From positions 1-42,595 of the IMG/VR virus record IMGVR_UViG_3300013233_000087: 42,595 nt of DNA. The stretch is one strand, 5' to 3'. How positions within the stretch are numbered: the stretch's first letter is position 1; every line of letters starts with the position of its first letter. The stretch comes from a virus. Below, in pieces: positions 26,596-32,706 of this stretch. The position numbers and the translations under genes were made by a program. The notes beneath the pieces were generated by a model, which was given only the letters and a program-made list of their open reading frames with translations, was not told the origin of the DNA and made no database searches.

Positions 26596-26800
26596 AGGTC
26601 ATCCACACAGTAACAGCGACCATGATAGCGATCATCACCAAGGCTACAGGCACCAACTCACACAGCTTCAGATCACAAGAGGCGTAGTTGGGGTTATGCA
26701 CAGGTGCATACAGATCAGCTTCACACTGTTCACACCACCCTTCATACGCCACCAACTCGTGCTCATCTAGCTCACCACCACAGTTACCGCACTTAATCAT
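26588..26800 (-). CDS. Zinc-ribbon membrane protein between terminase subunits
   Basis: 70 aa. An N-terminal CxxC pair (IKCGNCGGEL) and a second pair (GWCEQCEADL) make a zinc ribbon, followed by a hydrophobic C-terminal helix (VPVALVMIAIMVAVTVWM). GGGGAAGG lies before the ATG. It overlaps both terS (eight bases) and terL (eight bases). The combination of zinc ribbon and membrane anchor inside a packaging operon is unusual and I do not recognise a family. Confidence 0.75.
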   Translation of the reverse strand: MIKCGNCGGELDEHELVAYEGWCEQCEADLYAPVHNPNYASCDLKLCELVPVALVMIAIMVAVTVWMTYG

Positions 26801-27296
26801 CTACCTTCCCCTCAATCGTTATACCAGACCTAGCCCTAGCCTTGTCCATCGCGTCACCAATGTTGATATTAACCGCCACATCTTGCTTAGTCTCACCATA
26901 ACGCTCCTTGTTCCAATGCGCCGCTACCCACTTGTAGGAGTTCACCCGCAATGTTGATCGCTGCACATCCTCCATGATCTCTTCACCATTCTCGTCCTTA
27001 CCCTCAGCCGCCATAAGAATCCCTCTCTCGACAACAATCTCAGTCCCCACCTTCCGCGCCTGATGGTATTCAGCTAACCACTTCTCATTCCCTTTAGCAT
27101 GGATGAAACGTAACAGTTGCGAATACTCAGGCATATGGTCATCACGACATACATTTGTCAGATACTCAGCACCACTCAGCCTTGTCAGCACCTCATCCCA
27201 TGTTTGTTCAGTGTAAGGCGAGCCACGGTAACGCTTCTTAGGCTGCAACCATCCAGGAATCCCTGTCTCTGAGATCAGGTTCTTGATATTAGACAT
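26793..27296 (-). CDS. terS: Terminase small subunit
   Basis: 167 aa. The plan fits small terminases: an N-terminal helix-turn-helix-type region (CRDDHMPEYSQLLRFIHAKG with a preceding helix), a long helical oligomerisation part (WLAEYHQARKVGTEIVVERG) and a DVQRSTLRVNSYKWVAAHWN motif typical of Sf6-type TerS. It should recognise the packaging site. GAGG precedes the ATG at seven bases. It lies upstream of terL in the leftward operon. Confidence 0.85.
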   Translation of the reverse strand: MSNIKNLISETGIPGWLQPKKRYRGSPYTEQTWDEVLTRLSGAEYLTNVCRDDHMPEYSQLLRFIHAKGNEKWLAEYHQARKVGTEIVVERGILMAAEGKDENGEEIMEDVQRSTLRVNSYKWVAAHWNKERYGETKQDVAVNINIGDAMDKARARSGITIEGKVDD

Positions 27297-27334
27297 TCAT
27301 CAACCTCACCACCACCGCCACCATCACTACTACC

Positions 27335-27895
27335 CTAATCACGTAACGCATCATTCACCGCCTCCTTCATCACATCATACCCGAACATGCTCGCAACCGG
27401 ATTGCCTCGAATACGATTAGGCAACATCCCTAACTTGCTCGCCTCACCATTGTACACAATGGCAGCATCTGCTGGCGTCACATAGGCACCAAGGAACTCC
27501 GCATTAATCACCGCAATGTATTCACCTTCATGGTAATGCACCCCCACATAGTTGTGCTCGATGGGCGGGGGCGTCACTTTGATAACAGGTGCGTGATTCG
27601 ATTGGTAATCCGTCGGCTTCAAGTTCTCGATCCGTGTGTTAGTCACATCACCATCGATCGTTGTCAAATATCCATCAGCCCACTCACCCTTATGCAAAGC
27701 CCACACCAAGTGGTTCAGCTTCGTACGGTATCCACACACCATCACCTGAACCGACCCATCCTGAAGCTTAGTACCAATGGGTCTGTCCTTTGTTGCTTGT
27801 GACATGTTGACACCACCATTGCGATACACCATGCCTGACTCCTGATCGTAACGGTATCTGTCGATGATGTGATTCACTGGGGGCTGCGGTTTCAT
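27335..27895 (-). CDS. HNH-like endonuclease with altered catalytic motif
   Basis: 186 aa from ATG 27895, chosen because AGGA is seven bases upstream; ATGs further up at 27931 and 27955 have no Shine-Dalgarno. The middle has the homing-endonuclease signature LNHLVWALHKGEWADGY followed by TTIDGDVTNTRIENLKP. Canonical members read 'DHIDGD..NNRIENLR'; here the DH is replaced by TT, and the central Asn by Thr, so the active site looks damaged or changed. A C-terminal AP2-like strand set (NYVGVHYHEGEYIAVI) may bind DNA. It is the first gene of the late operon, next to terS, a frequent site for HNH genes involved in packaging. Confidence 0.8.
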   Translation of the reverse strand: MKPQPPVNHIIDRYRYDQESGMVYRNGGVNMSQATKDRPIGTKLQDGSVQVMVCGYRTKLNHLVWALHKGEWADGYLTTIDGDVTNTRIENLKPTDYQSNHAPVIKVTPPPIEHNYVGVHYHEGEYIAVINAEFLGAYVTPADAAIVYNGEASKLGMLPNRIRGNPVASMFGYDVMKEAVNDALRD

Positions 27896-27954
27896 GGAAC
27901 TGTCCTGCGGTTGAGCGTTTCGATGTTTCATAGTGTAGCAGGTCTGTGAATTCA

Positions 27955-28040
27955 TTTGTATAAATTTTTGTATTTATTATTAGATTTATCGATTTATGGG
28001 TTTGTATAAATTTTTGTATTTATTATTAGATTTATCGATT
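27955..28040. repeat. 40-bp direct repeat, two tandem copies (period 46)
   Basis: Identical copies at 27955-27994 and 28001-28040, separated by TATGGG. Each is AT-rich, starts TTTGTATAAATTTTTGTATT and ends with a TTTATCGATT segment. The pair lies 60 bases upstream of the HNH-like gene start, in the leader of the late operon. It may be a binding site for an activator or replication protein. Confidence 0.9.
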
Positions 28041-28084
28041 CTTTGATTCGGGGGTACCTTATACAATTCGCGCGCCCAGAAAAG

Positions 28085-28101
28085 CCCCCCTCCCCCCTCC
28101 C
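28085..28101 (-). other. G-rich tract with quadruplex potential on the minus strand
   Basis: The plus strand reads C6-T-C6-T-C3; the minus strand therefore has three G runs of 3, 6 and 6 separated by single A bases, with a further GGG 11 bases on. This could fold as a quadruplex. It is conspicuous in an otherwise AT-rich leader of the late operon. Confidence 0.5.
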
Positions 28102-28179
28102 TTTACCGAATAATAAAGGAATCGCCCACAAAGCCTTATAGATACAGGGATTGTGTGTCTAGGGCGTGTCTCAACTTCG

Positions 28180-28195
28180 CATAATGTACATTATG
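28180..28195. promoter_or_regulatory. Perfect 16-bp palindrome, operator-like
   Basis: CATAATGTACATTATG is its own reverse complement. It lies mid-way in the control region, surrounded by AT-rich sequence. Such perfect dyads are typical of dimeric repressor sites; the HTH (31314-31541) or RHH (35576-35764) proteins are possible binders, but this is inference. Confidence 0.6.
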
Positions 28196-28577
28196 TTAAA
28201 ATACAATGATGAGTAGAATCAATAGGTTAGCGTATAATTGGTGATTATTAAGGTTTATTAAGTGCGTATATACATGGCTAAGTGATTGATTCCATTAAAG
28301 ATAGTGCCATTAAAACACACCTATTCTCGAATAACCTTAATAGAATCAATAGCTTACACGCATAAAATACCATTATGAGCTGTCACTACTGACGCGATTA
28401 CTTTTGATTTTAATAAAAATTAATTACAATCATTGAATTTGAAACTACTTTCCCAGATCCGCCCCTCCACTGACCAAAGTCAGCAATTATGTCACACCCT
28501 TATAGTCATTCTGAACCATTCAGCAACACAAACAGTAAATGATTGCACTAATATTAGTAAAACAGTGAAATAATGAG

Positions 28578-28642
28578 AATTACAATTAATTAACCATCTA
28601 TATAAGGAACAAACTACAATCATTGGCAATTTAATTGTAATT
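28578..28642. repeat. 12-bp inverted repeat just upstream of the early promoter
   Basis: AATTACAATTAA (28578-28589) and TTAATTGTAATT (28631-28642) are exact reverse complements 41 bases apart. The right arm ends five bases before the -35 box at 28648, so a protein bound here could control the early promoter. Confidence 0.6.
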
Positions 28643-28647
28643 AAGTA

Positions 28648-28676
28648 TTGACATATAGTTCATGTTGACCTATCAT
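28648..28676 (+). promoter_or_regulatory. Early sigma70-type promoter
   Basis: TTGACA at 28648-28653 (perfect -35), a 17-base spacer, and TATCAT at 28671-28676 (-10). It points right toward the first early gene at 28715. This is the strongest host-type promoter I can see in the window. Confidence 0.82.
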
Positions 28677-28714
28677 TCAGTTATCAACTAAACAACAACA
28701 AAGAGAGTAAACAG

Positions 28715-28951
28715 ATGAGAAGTACATCAACTACTTATAACGCGCATGATTACACTTATATTGTATGGGACAACGCTTTAGCGAGCTTGTTAGATAGCAC
28801 GGGTTCTGAAGTTATGGAATATCAGGCACCAAACACAATGGACGAATACGGGTACTTTATTATCAATGGTGAGGTGGTAGATAGTCATCATGAAAATGAT
28901 TATGAGGTTGATTGCAGATTATTAGCAGCTATTTATGAGGCGAACCAATGA
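28715..28951 (+). CDS. Early protein, unknown
   Basis: 78 aa, acidic and Tyr-rich (NAHDYTYIVWDNALASLLDS, then GYFIINGEVVDS). It is the first gene after the early promoter; an AGAGAG element precedes the ATG by eight bases. Its stop overlaps the next start (ATGA). I do not recognise it; small acidic early proteins in phages often act on host enzymes, but nothing in the sequence shows that here. Confidence 0.7.
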   Translation: MRSTSTTYNAHDYTYIVWDNALASLLDSTGSEVMEYQAPNTMDEYGYFIINGEVVDSHHENDYEVDCRLLAAIYEANQ

Positions 28952-29157
28952 GAATCATTAAAAACCTAAGCGCTAAGCGTGTTCAGTACGTAACAGTTAC
29001 CAACGAATTACTAGAAGCGTTTCTTATAGAAAGAGGCTCTGCATCAATGGTGCTGCTGGTGTGGGGGACGGGGTTTGAAACATTCGAGTGTAAAGAATGG
29101 AACGCGCTGTTATGTGGAGCTAGACGCACTAAGAATCAAATAATAATCAACTGGTAA
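28948..29157 (+). CDS. Early protein, unknown
   Basis: 69 aa, starting MRIIKNLSAKRVQYVTVTNE, mixed alpha/beta with a hydrophobic SMVLLVWGTG strand. GAGG lies seven bases upstream and the start overlaps the preceding stop by four bases. No family recognised. Confidence 0.66.
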   Translation: MRIIKNLSAKRVQYVTVTNELLEAFLIERGSASMVLLVWGTGFETFECKEWNALLCGARRTKNQIIINW

Positions 29158-29158
29158 C

Positions 29159-29174
29159 AATTGGAGTTAGAACA
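29159..29174 (+). repeat. Orphan copy of the early-gene leader
   Basis: AATTGGAGTTAGAACA is identical to the Shine-Dalgarno leader of the cassettes at 29577 and 30547, but it is followed by ATCGCT rather than an ATG gene start and lacks the stem-loop. It looks like the scar of a lost gene cassette. Confidence 0.7.
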
Positions 29175-29217
29175 TCGCTACTAATAACCTTTTTACATTC
29201 TTTAGGAAAATTTAAAC

Positions 29218-29547
29218 ATGAAAACATTAATCAAGAAAGACGGCCCTTTATCTTTTTATTTTGAGCCAGTAGAAGAAAGTATGCAATTAAGCGAGCTATT
29301 TCCAGAAGAAACCCAGAGACAGTTAAGTGCGCTTAATCGCTCATTGGAAAAGGGGCATTCTGTTTTATTTGTTGCGGCTGTTATTGCGGAACACGAAAAA
29401 ACGGGAATCGAATTAGGCTCTGATTATTTAGGTGGCTGTTTTTATAAGTCATATCAAGACTTCATAGATAATAGCGAATATATTCCAGACATGATAAATA
29501 GCGCCCGCTTAGAAGCGGCTAAAACTTTGAAGCTTCTAGGGGCATAG
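29218..29547 (+). CDS. Early protein, unknown
   Basis: 109 aa, mainly helical (MQLSELFPEETQRQLSALNR), with a central hydrophobic SVLFVAAVIAEHEK segment and ELGSDYLGGCFYKSYQDF. AGGA lies nine bases before the ATG. The gene ends just before stem-loop cassette A. No family recognised. Confidence 0.7.
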   Translation: MKTLIKKDGPLSFYFEPVEESMQLSELFPEETQRQLSALNRSLEKGHSVLFVAAVIAEHEKTGIELGSDYLGGCFYKSYQDFIDNSEYIPDMINSARLEAAKTLKLLGA

Positions 29548-29576
29548 CTTGCTTATAAATTATAGACAATACCGGG

Positions 29577-29633
29577 GCCCCTTGATTGGGGCTTTTTGGG
29601 TGAAACTATTAATAATTAATTGGAGTTAGAACA
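29577..29633 (+). promoter_or_regulatory. Stem-loop/leader cassette A
   Basis: 57 bases identical to 30547-30603. The first part is a terminator-like hairpin (GCCCC-TTGATT-GGGGC then TTTTT); the second part is an AT-rich stretch, GGGTGAAACTATTAATAATT, and a GGAG Shine-Dalgarno leader ending exactly at the next ATG. TATTAA could serve as a -10 box, but no clear -35 is present at the right distance. The unit both ends one gene and begins the next. Confidence 0.85.
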
Positions 29634-29990
29634 ATGAAATACTTAACAATGTATGAAAACTTTATTATGGACACTATTACAGAAGATTCGCGAGGTAATG
29701 ACATTAGTCAAGCGGGGTTTGTTGTTAAGTTTGAGTATCTACAACGCCGTTTTTGGGGTGAGTATGGACACGAAGTGGCTCGTAGTGGAATGACTAACGC
29801 CTGTTTAAACTGGCTACAAGGCTCGGCGCTGGGTATTGAATTTACAAACCATGACATCGTACAACTACTACATAAAGAGGGCGTTGTAGCCGACGTGTAC
29901 GCACTGACTGATGATGAATTTACAGACGTTGTAAACATGTACTGGGAATCGATGGCGCGCGCACTTAAAACTATTTTGGAGAATGGATAA
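29634..29990 (+). CDS. Early protein, unknown (cassette A gene)
   Basis: 118 aa, helical, with many aromatic residues (MKYLTMYENFIMDTI, YLQRRFWGEYGHEVA) and a C-terminal MYWESMARALKTILEN helix. It begins directly behind cassette A with GGAG eight bases upstream. Its end overlaps an in-frame ATG of the next gene. No family recognised. Confidence 0.72.
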   Translation: MKYLTMYENFIMDTITEDSRGNDISQAGFVVKFEYLQRRFWGEYGHEVARSGMTNACLNWLQGSALGIEFTNHDIVQLLHKEGVVADVYALTDDEFTDVVNMYWESMARALKTILENG

Positions 29991-29991
29991 T

Positions 29992-30258
29992 ATGAATTTT
30001 AACAACTATGAAGAAATAGATGGCGTCGAGCTGTGGGCGGAAGATAATCACCTGATTCAGTCAGAGGAGGAATTGAGCGAGAGATTCGATCAGGAAATAG
30101 CATCAATGGTAATAGATCAGTATGGCGATGAAGACGGTCCGGCGATGCGTGAAGCGTTCAATAATTGGAGCGACATGTTATGCAAAGATGGCGAACTGCA
30201 TTCTTTACAGTATTCCAACTACTGTTACGTGGGGAAGTATGAAGCGTCGCATTTTTGA
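29992..30258 (+). CDS. Early acidic protein, unknown
   Basis: 88 aa from ATG 29992; an ATG at 29983 is also possible, but it is too close to the GGAG at 29978. Strongly acidic (EEIDGVELWAEDNHLIQSEE, DQYGDEDGPAM) with a Tyr-rich end. Acidic, DNA-mimic-like composition is common in phage anti-host proteins, but this is only a compositional remark. Confidence 0.66.
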   Translation: MNFNNYEEIDGVELWAEDNHLIQSEEELSERFDQEIASMVIDQYGDEDGPAMREAFNNWSDMLCKDGELHSLQYSNYCYVGKYEASHF

Positions 30259-30278
30259 ACTAATAAAGAGGCTTAACA

Positions 30279-30524
30279 ATGCAAAAAACAATTAAAGAGG
30301 CTAGGAAATACGCGGCACAAATTAACCATAAATTAGCGGATACTTGTCTTGATGATGATTTTGGTTTTGCTTCACATGTCACGCATCAAGACAAATTAGA
30401 CTATCAACTAAAAGAAAGAGTACATGCCTTAGAGATTGAACAAGGCATACACGACCATAATTTTACAATATGGCAGAGAATGAATTATTACATGACCGGC
30501 GAAACAGTCGCATTTTTGAACTAA
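30279..30524 (+). CDS. Early protein, unknown
   Basis: 81 aa, helical and charged (IKEARKYAAQINHKLADT, DKLDYQLKERVHALEIEQ). AGAGG is eight bases before the ATG. It precedes cassette B, whose hairpin probably terminates it. No family recognised. Confidence 0.68.
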   Translation: MQKTIKEARKYAAQINHKLADTCLDDDFGFASHVTHQDKLDYQLKERVHALEIEQGIHDHNFTIWQRMNYYMTGETVAFLN

Positions 30525-30546
30525 CAACCTAATAACCTGAATAACA

Positions 30547-30603
30547 GCCCCTTGATTGGGGCTTTTTGGGTGAAACTATTAATAATTAATTGGAGTTAGA
30601 ACA
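30547..30603 (+). promoter_or_regulatory. Stem-loop/leader cassette B
   Basis: 57 bases identical to cassette A (29577-29633): hairpin GCCCC-TTGATT-GGGGC with T5, AT-rich core, and GGAG leader ending immediately before ATG 30604. An A-T pair extends the stem here. Its position before a single gene repeats the plan of cassette A. Confidence 0.87.
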
Positions 30604-31230
30604 ATGAAAAAGATCAACCTAGAAAGAAAGGCATTAGAATTTTGCAAATTGGCAATGGCTAAGAAAGATATTCGTTATTATTTGAACGCTTTATGTATTG
30701 AATTGAATGGTGACAAAGCCCGCTTCATCTCTACAGATGGCCATCGGCTTAATACGTGCGTACATGATATTGAGAATGAAGGCGTTGACGTGTTAATTAT
30801 TGATAGGGATATAATCCTAAGCGTATTAAGACTGCACGATAAGAAAGTCAAAACGCTAGAGTTAGTTATTGACCATGATTATTACAGTCTAGGTGGTGTG
30901 GTGTTCGTGCCAATGTCTGCAAGGTTCCCTGATTGGCGCAGAGTGGTTCCGGATGATCTGAGCGGTGAAGCGGGGCAATTCAATCCTAACTATCTGCTAG
31001 ACGCCCAGAAGAGTTTGGCAGTATGGCATGATTCGACACCTACAAAATTCCATAAGTATAATATTAGTCACAATGGCATAGGTGGCGCTGCGATTATGCG
31101 CGGCAATGATGATAATGCTTTTGTTGTCATTATGGGAATGCGACCGAGTGCTGGTGACAGCAACGACCCTTACGCTTTCCCAGTAATAGACAAGCCCGTC
31201 ATTGAGAGCATCGCAGATAATCGCGGATAA
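30604..31230 (+). CDS. Shortened DNA polymerase III beta clamp-like protein
   Basis: 208 aa. Sliding-clamp motifs are visible: ARFISTDGHRLNTC (about 39-52, the 'atDghRLa' motif of DnaN), PMSARFPDWRRVVPDD (about 102-117, the 'G.FPdy..viP' motif) and GQFNPNYLLDAQKSL (about 125-139, the start of a third clamp domain). Bacterial DnaN is about 366 aa with three domains, so this version has lost roughly one domain. It may serve the phage family B polymerase as a processivity factor, or compete for host clamp partners. It sits alone behind cassette B. Confidence 0.72.
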   Translation: MKKINLERKALEFCKLAMAKKDIRYYLNALCIELNGDKARFISTDGHRLNTCVHDIENEGVDVLIIDRDIILSVLRLHDKKVKTLELVIDHDYYSLGGVVFVPMSARFPDWRRVVPDDLSGEAGQFNPNYLLDAQKSLAVWHDSTPTKFHKYNISHNGIGGAAIMRGNDDNAFVVIMGMRPSAGDSNDPYAFPVIDKPVIESIADNRG

Positions 31231-31253
31231 AGCACCACTGCACCCGTAAACAA

Positions 31254-31305
31254 GGCCCGCCTAGTGTGGGCTTTTTGGGTGAAACTATTAATAATTAATT
31301 GGAGT
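31254..31305 (+). promoter_or_regulatory. Stem-loop/leader cassette C (variant stem)
   Basis: The hairpin is different in sequence (GCCCGC-CTAGT-GTGGGC with one G-T pair) but the following 37 bases, from GGGCTTTTTGGG through the ATTGGAGT leader, match cassettes A and B. Conservation of the fold despite changed stem bases argues for function. It precedes the HTH gene. Confidence 0.84.
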
Positions 31306-31313
31306 GTAATAAA

Positions 31314-31541
31314 ATGATTAGAACACCATTAGCCTTAAAAGTGTGGCGCAAAGAATTAAAATTATCACAAATGAATATGGCACTTAAGCTCTGTATCAGT
31401 CTATCCACGTATAAACGCATAGAGTCAGGTAATACACTGATACCCCCTAATCACTTTCTATTGATCAATCTTGTCCAACAAGCATTGGAAAATAATCTGC
31501 CTATACCTCAATATTCAGGGGTAGATTTTAATGACCTATAA
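31314..31541 (+). CDS. HTH (Cro/XRE-type) transcriptional regulator
   Basis: 75 aa from ATG 31314; a TTG five codons upstream is less likely. The sequence ALKVWRKELKLSQMNMALKL, then STYKRIESGN, is a clear XRE helix-turn-helix (helices 2 and 3 with the 'S...Y..iE.G' pattern). It probably represses or modulates early or late transcription; the palindromes in 27896-28714 are candidate sites. It overlaps the next gene by 11 bases. Confidence 0.82.
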   Translation: MIRTPLALKVWRKELKLSQMNMALKLCISLSTYKRIESGNTLIPPNHFLLINLVQQALENNLPIPQYSGVDFNDL

Positions 31542-31707
31542 AGACCATTCCATGAAATGCGACTGCATAAAAGAAGCGGTTGCAGAATACGACTACTTAC
31601 TAGAACAAGATAATCTGTATTCTGCGTCAATCGTTCGTGTGGGTAAAAGTACGGACTATGACAACAACGATATTCTATTGGTATGGGTAACTAAACATGA
31701 CACTTAA
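31531..31707 (+). CDS. Small early protein (58 aa), unknown
   Basis: ATG 31531 to TAA 31705-31707: MTYKDHSMKCDCIKEAVAEY, then a beta-strand-rich second half ending VWVTKHDT. It overlaps the HTH gene by 11 bases and the next gene by 11 bases. A Cys-x-Cys pair is present near the N-terminus. No family recognised. Confidence 0.6.
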   Translation: MTYKDHSMKCDCIKEAVAEYDYLLEQDNLYSASIVRVGKSTDYDNNDILLVWVTKHDT

Positions 31708-31849
31708 CAATATGACAGATGAAGAATTACTAACAGCAGCAGCTAACCATGATGGTGATATGGTGTACGAATTAGCTAAGCGATTAGCTGAAAGTATTGA
31801 CGAGCGCGACGGGTTGATTGAAGAATTAGAAGACAGTGGTCATGAGTAA
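31697..31849 (+). CDS. Small acidic early protein (50 aa), unknown
   Basis: ATG 31697 to TAA 31847-31849: MTLNNMTDEELLTAAANHDG, then a charged helix (YELAKRLAESIDERD) and EELEDSGHE. The 'MTdeELl..a...' start and amphipathic helix are common in small phage proteins. It overlaps both neighbours. No family recognised. Confidence 0.6.
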   Translation: MTLNNMTDEELLTAAANHDGDMVYELAKRLAESIDERDGLIEELEDSGHE

Positions 31850-31913
31850 CCACGACTTAAGAGACTTGATCATACTGGTGCTAGTATTCGCCGCTTGTAT
31901 GATGGTTTGGTAA
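31842..31913 (+). CDS. Very small membrane peptide (23 aa)
   Basis: ATG 31842 to TAA 31911-31913, starting MSNHDLRD and continuing with a hydrophobic helix (LIILVLVFAACMMVW). Its ATG overlaps the preceding stop in CATGAGTAA. Coding status is supported by the overlap and by the clear membrane segment, but the length leaves doubt. Confidence 0.45.
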   Translation: MSNHDLRDLIILVLVFAACMMVW

Positions 31914-31945
31914 AACGACGACAACTAAAATTATGAGGAATTGAA

Positions 31946-32236
31946 ATGGTAATATTTAGATCAAAGAAAAAAGAAGTGACGAACCCCTCCTTTGAATACA
32001 GAGATGAGTTTTATGAAAAACAAGCTGAGTGCGATGCTTGCGGGAATTTTGAAAACACAGGGTTCTGCTTTGTCGAAAGTGGTGTTTGCTGTTCTAAATG
32101 CGGAAAGGAACAGTTTACGATGGTGACTACTGTTCGGGAACATAGGCGTAGATTGTTTGTAAACCCATTGTCGCCGCCTGAACACAGTGAGTGGGAATTC
32201 GTTAAACATAGAAAAGTCACAATAAACGACGACTAA
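31946..32236 (+). CDS. Zinc-ribbon early protein, unknown
   Basis: 96 aa. Two CxxC pairs, ECDACGNFEN and CCSKCGKEQF, form a zinc-ribbon-like fold between about 29 and 55, followed by a basic patch (REHRRRLF). The leader GAGGAATTGAA directly before the ATG is repeated at the next two genes. The binding partner is not evident. Confidence 0.72.
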   Translation: MVIFRSKKKEVTNPSFEYRDEFYEKQAECDACGNFENTGFCFVESGVCCSKCGKEQFTMVTTVREHRRRLFVNPLSPPEHSEWEFVKHRKVTINDD

Positions 32237-32248
32237 GGTGAATTGAAA

Positions 32249-32518
32249 ATGAGTGACGTACTTTTTGTAGGTGGTCCGATTGCGGGTCAAGTTAGGAATG
32301 TTACAGATGGAATGGACAGATTTAATGCGCTGACTAATCAATGTCCCACACTAACATCGTTTAATCCAAAAAAGCCGCACAAGCGACTTGAACCATTAGT
32401 GGTGTATGAGCGGGTTGATCTGTTTGAGAATGAGAAAAGGATGTCTGTGTTTTTCTTACCGGATGGTGATGAGCAGATAATATCTCACTTACTTAACGCT
32501 TATGCAAACAACGACTAA
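32249..32518 (+). CDS. Early protein, unknown
   Basis: 89 aa from ATG 32249 (a TTG two codons upstream is part of the repeated leader). It starts MSDVLFVGGPIAGQVRNV, a pattern seen in small phage proteins of unknown role, and has a LVVYERVDLF strand and a C-terminal helix. GGTGAATTGAAA precedes the ATG. Confidence 0.68.
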   Translation: MSDVLFVGGPIAGQVRNVTDGMDRFNALTNQCPTLTSFNPKKPHKRLEPLVVYERVDLFENEKRMSVFFLPDGDEQIISHLLNAYANND

Positions 32519-32529
32519 GAGGAATTGAA

Positions 32530-32706
32530 ATGCAAAATTTAACGATTGAAAATGTAGATGTTGATCTACTAATGGAACAATTTCACCAACTAGAGATGAT
32601 GCCGCCAGTCATGCTGACTTTTAAACAACAAGAAGCTATTCAAGGACTGCTTAACATGAGAGACGCGATAAGCGACTCTCTGCAAACGACGACAACTAAA
32701 AGTTAA
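32530..32706 (+). CDS. Small early protein (58 aa), unknown
   Basis: ATG 32530 to TAA 32704-32706: MQNLTIENVDVDLLMEQFHQ, then a helix with LLNMRDAISDSLQ. GAGGAATTGAA precedes the ATG. Its stop overlaps the convergent stop of the primase gene in TTAA. Confidence 0.66.
   Translation: MQNLTIENVDVDLLMEQFHQLEMMPPVMLTFKQQEAIQGLLNMRDAISDSLQTTTTKS

Larger units (their letters stand above)
27896..28714. other. Control region between divergent late (-) and early (+) units
   Basis: About 820 bases without a convincing gene. It holds a 40-bp tandem direct repeat, a pyrimidine-rich tract, a 16-bp palindrome, three copies of an ATTGATTC(T/C)ATTAA-type element (28214-28225, inverted at 28285-28298, and 28337-28352), an 11-bp direct repeat TACAATCATTG (28425-28435 and 28615-28625), a CTGAC-CAAA-GTCAG hairpin (28470-28483), a 12-bp inverted repeat and a sigma70-like promoter. 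Its high AT content and repeats make it the best candidate for regulation and possibly replication origin. No clear sigma70 promoter pointing left was found. Confidence 0.75.

Noticed and set aside
27955-28040. Possible CRISPR array from the tandem 40-bp repeats.
   Set aside because: Only two copies, a six-base spacer, and no cas genes nearby.
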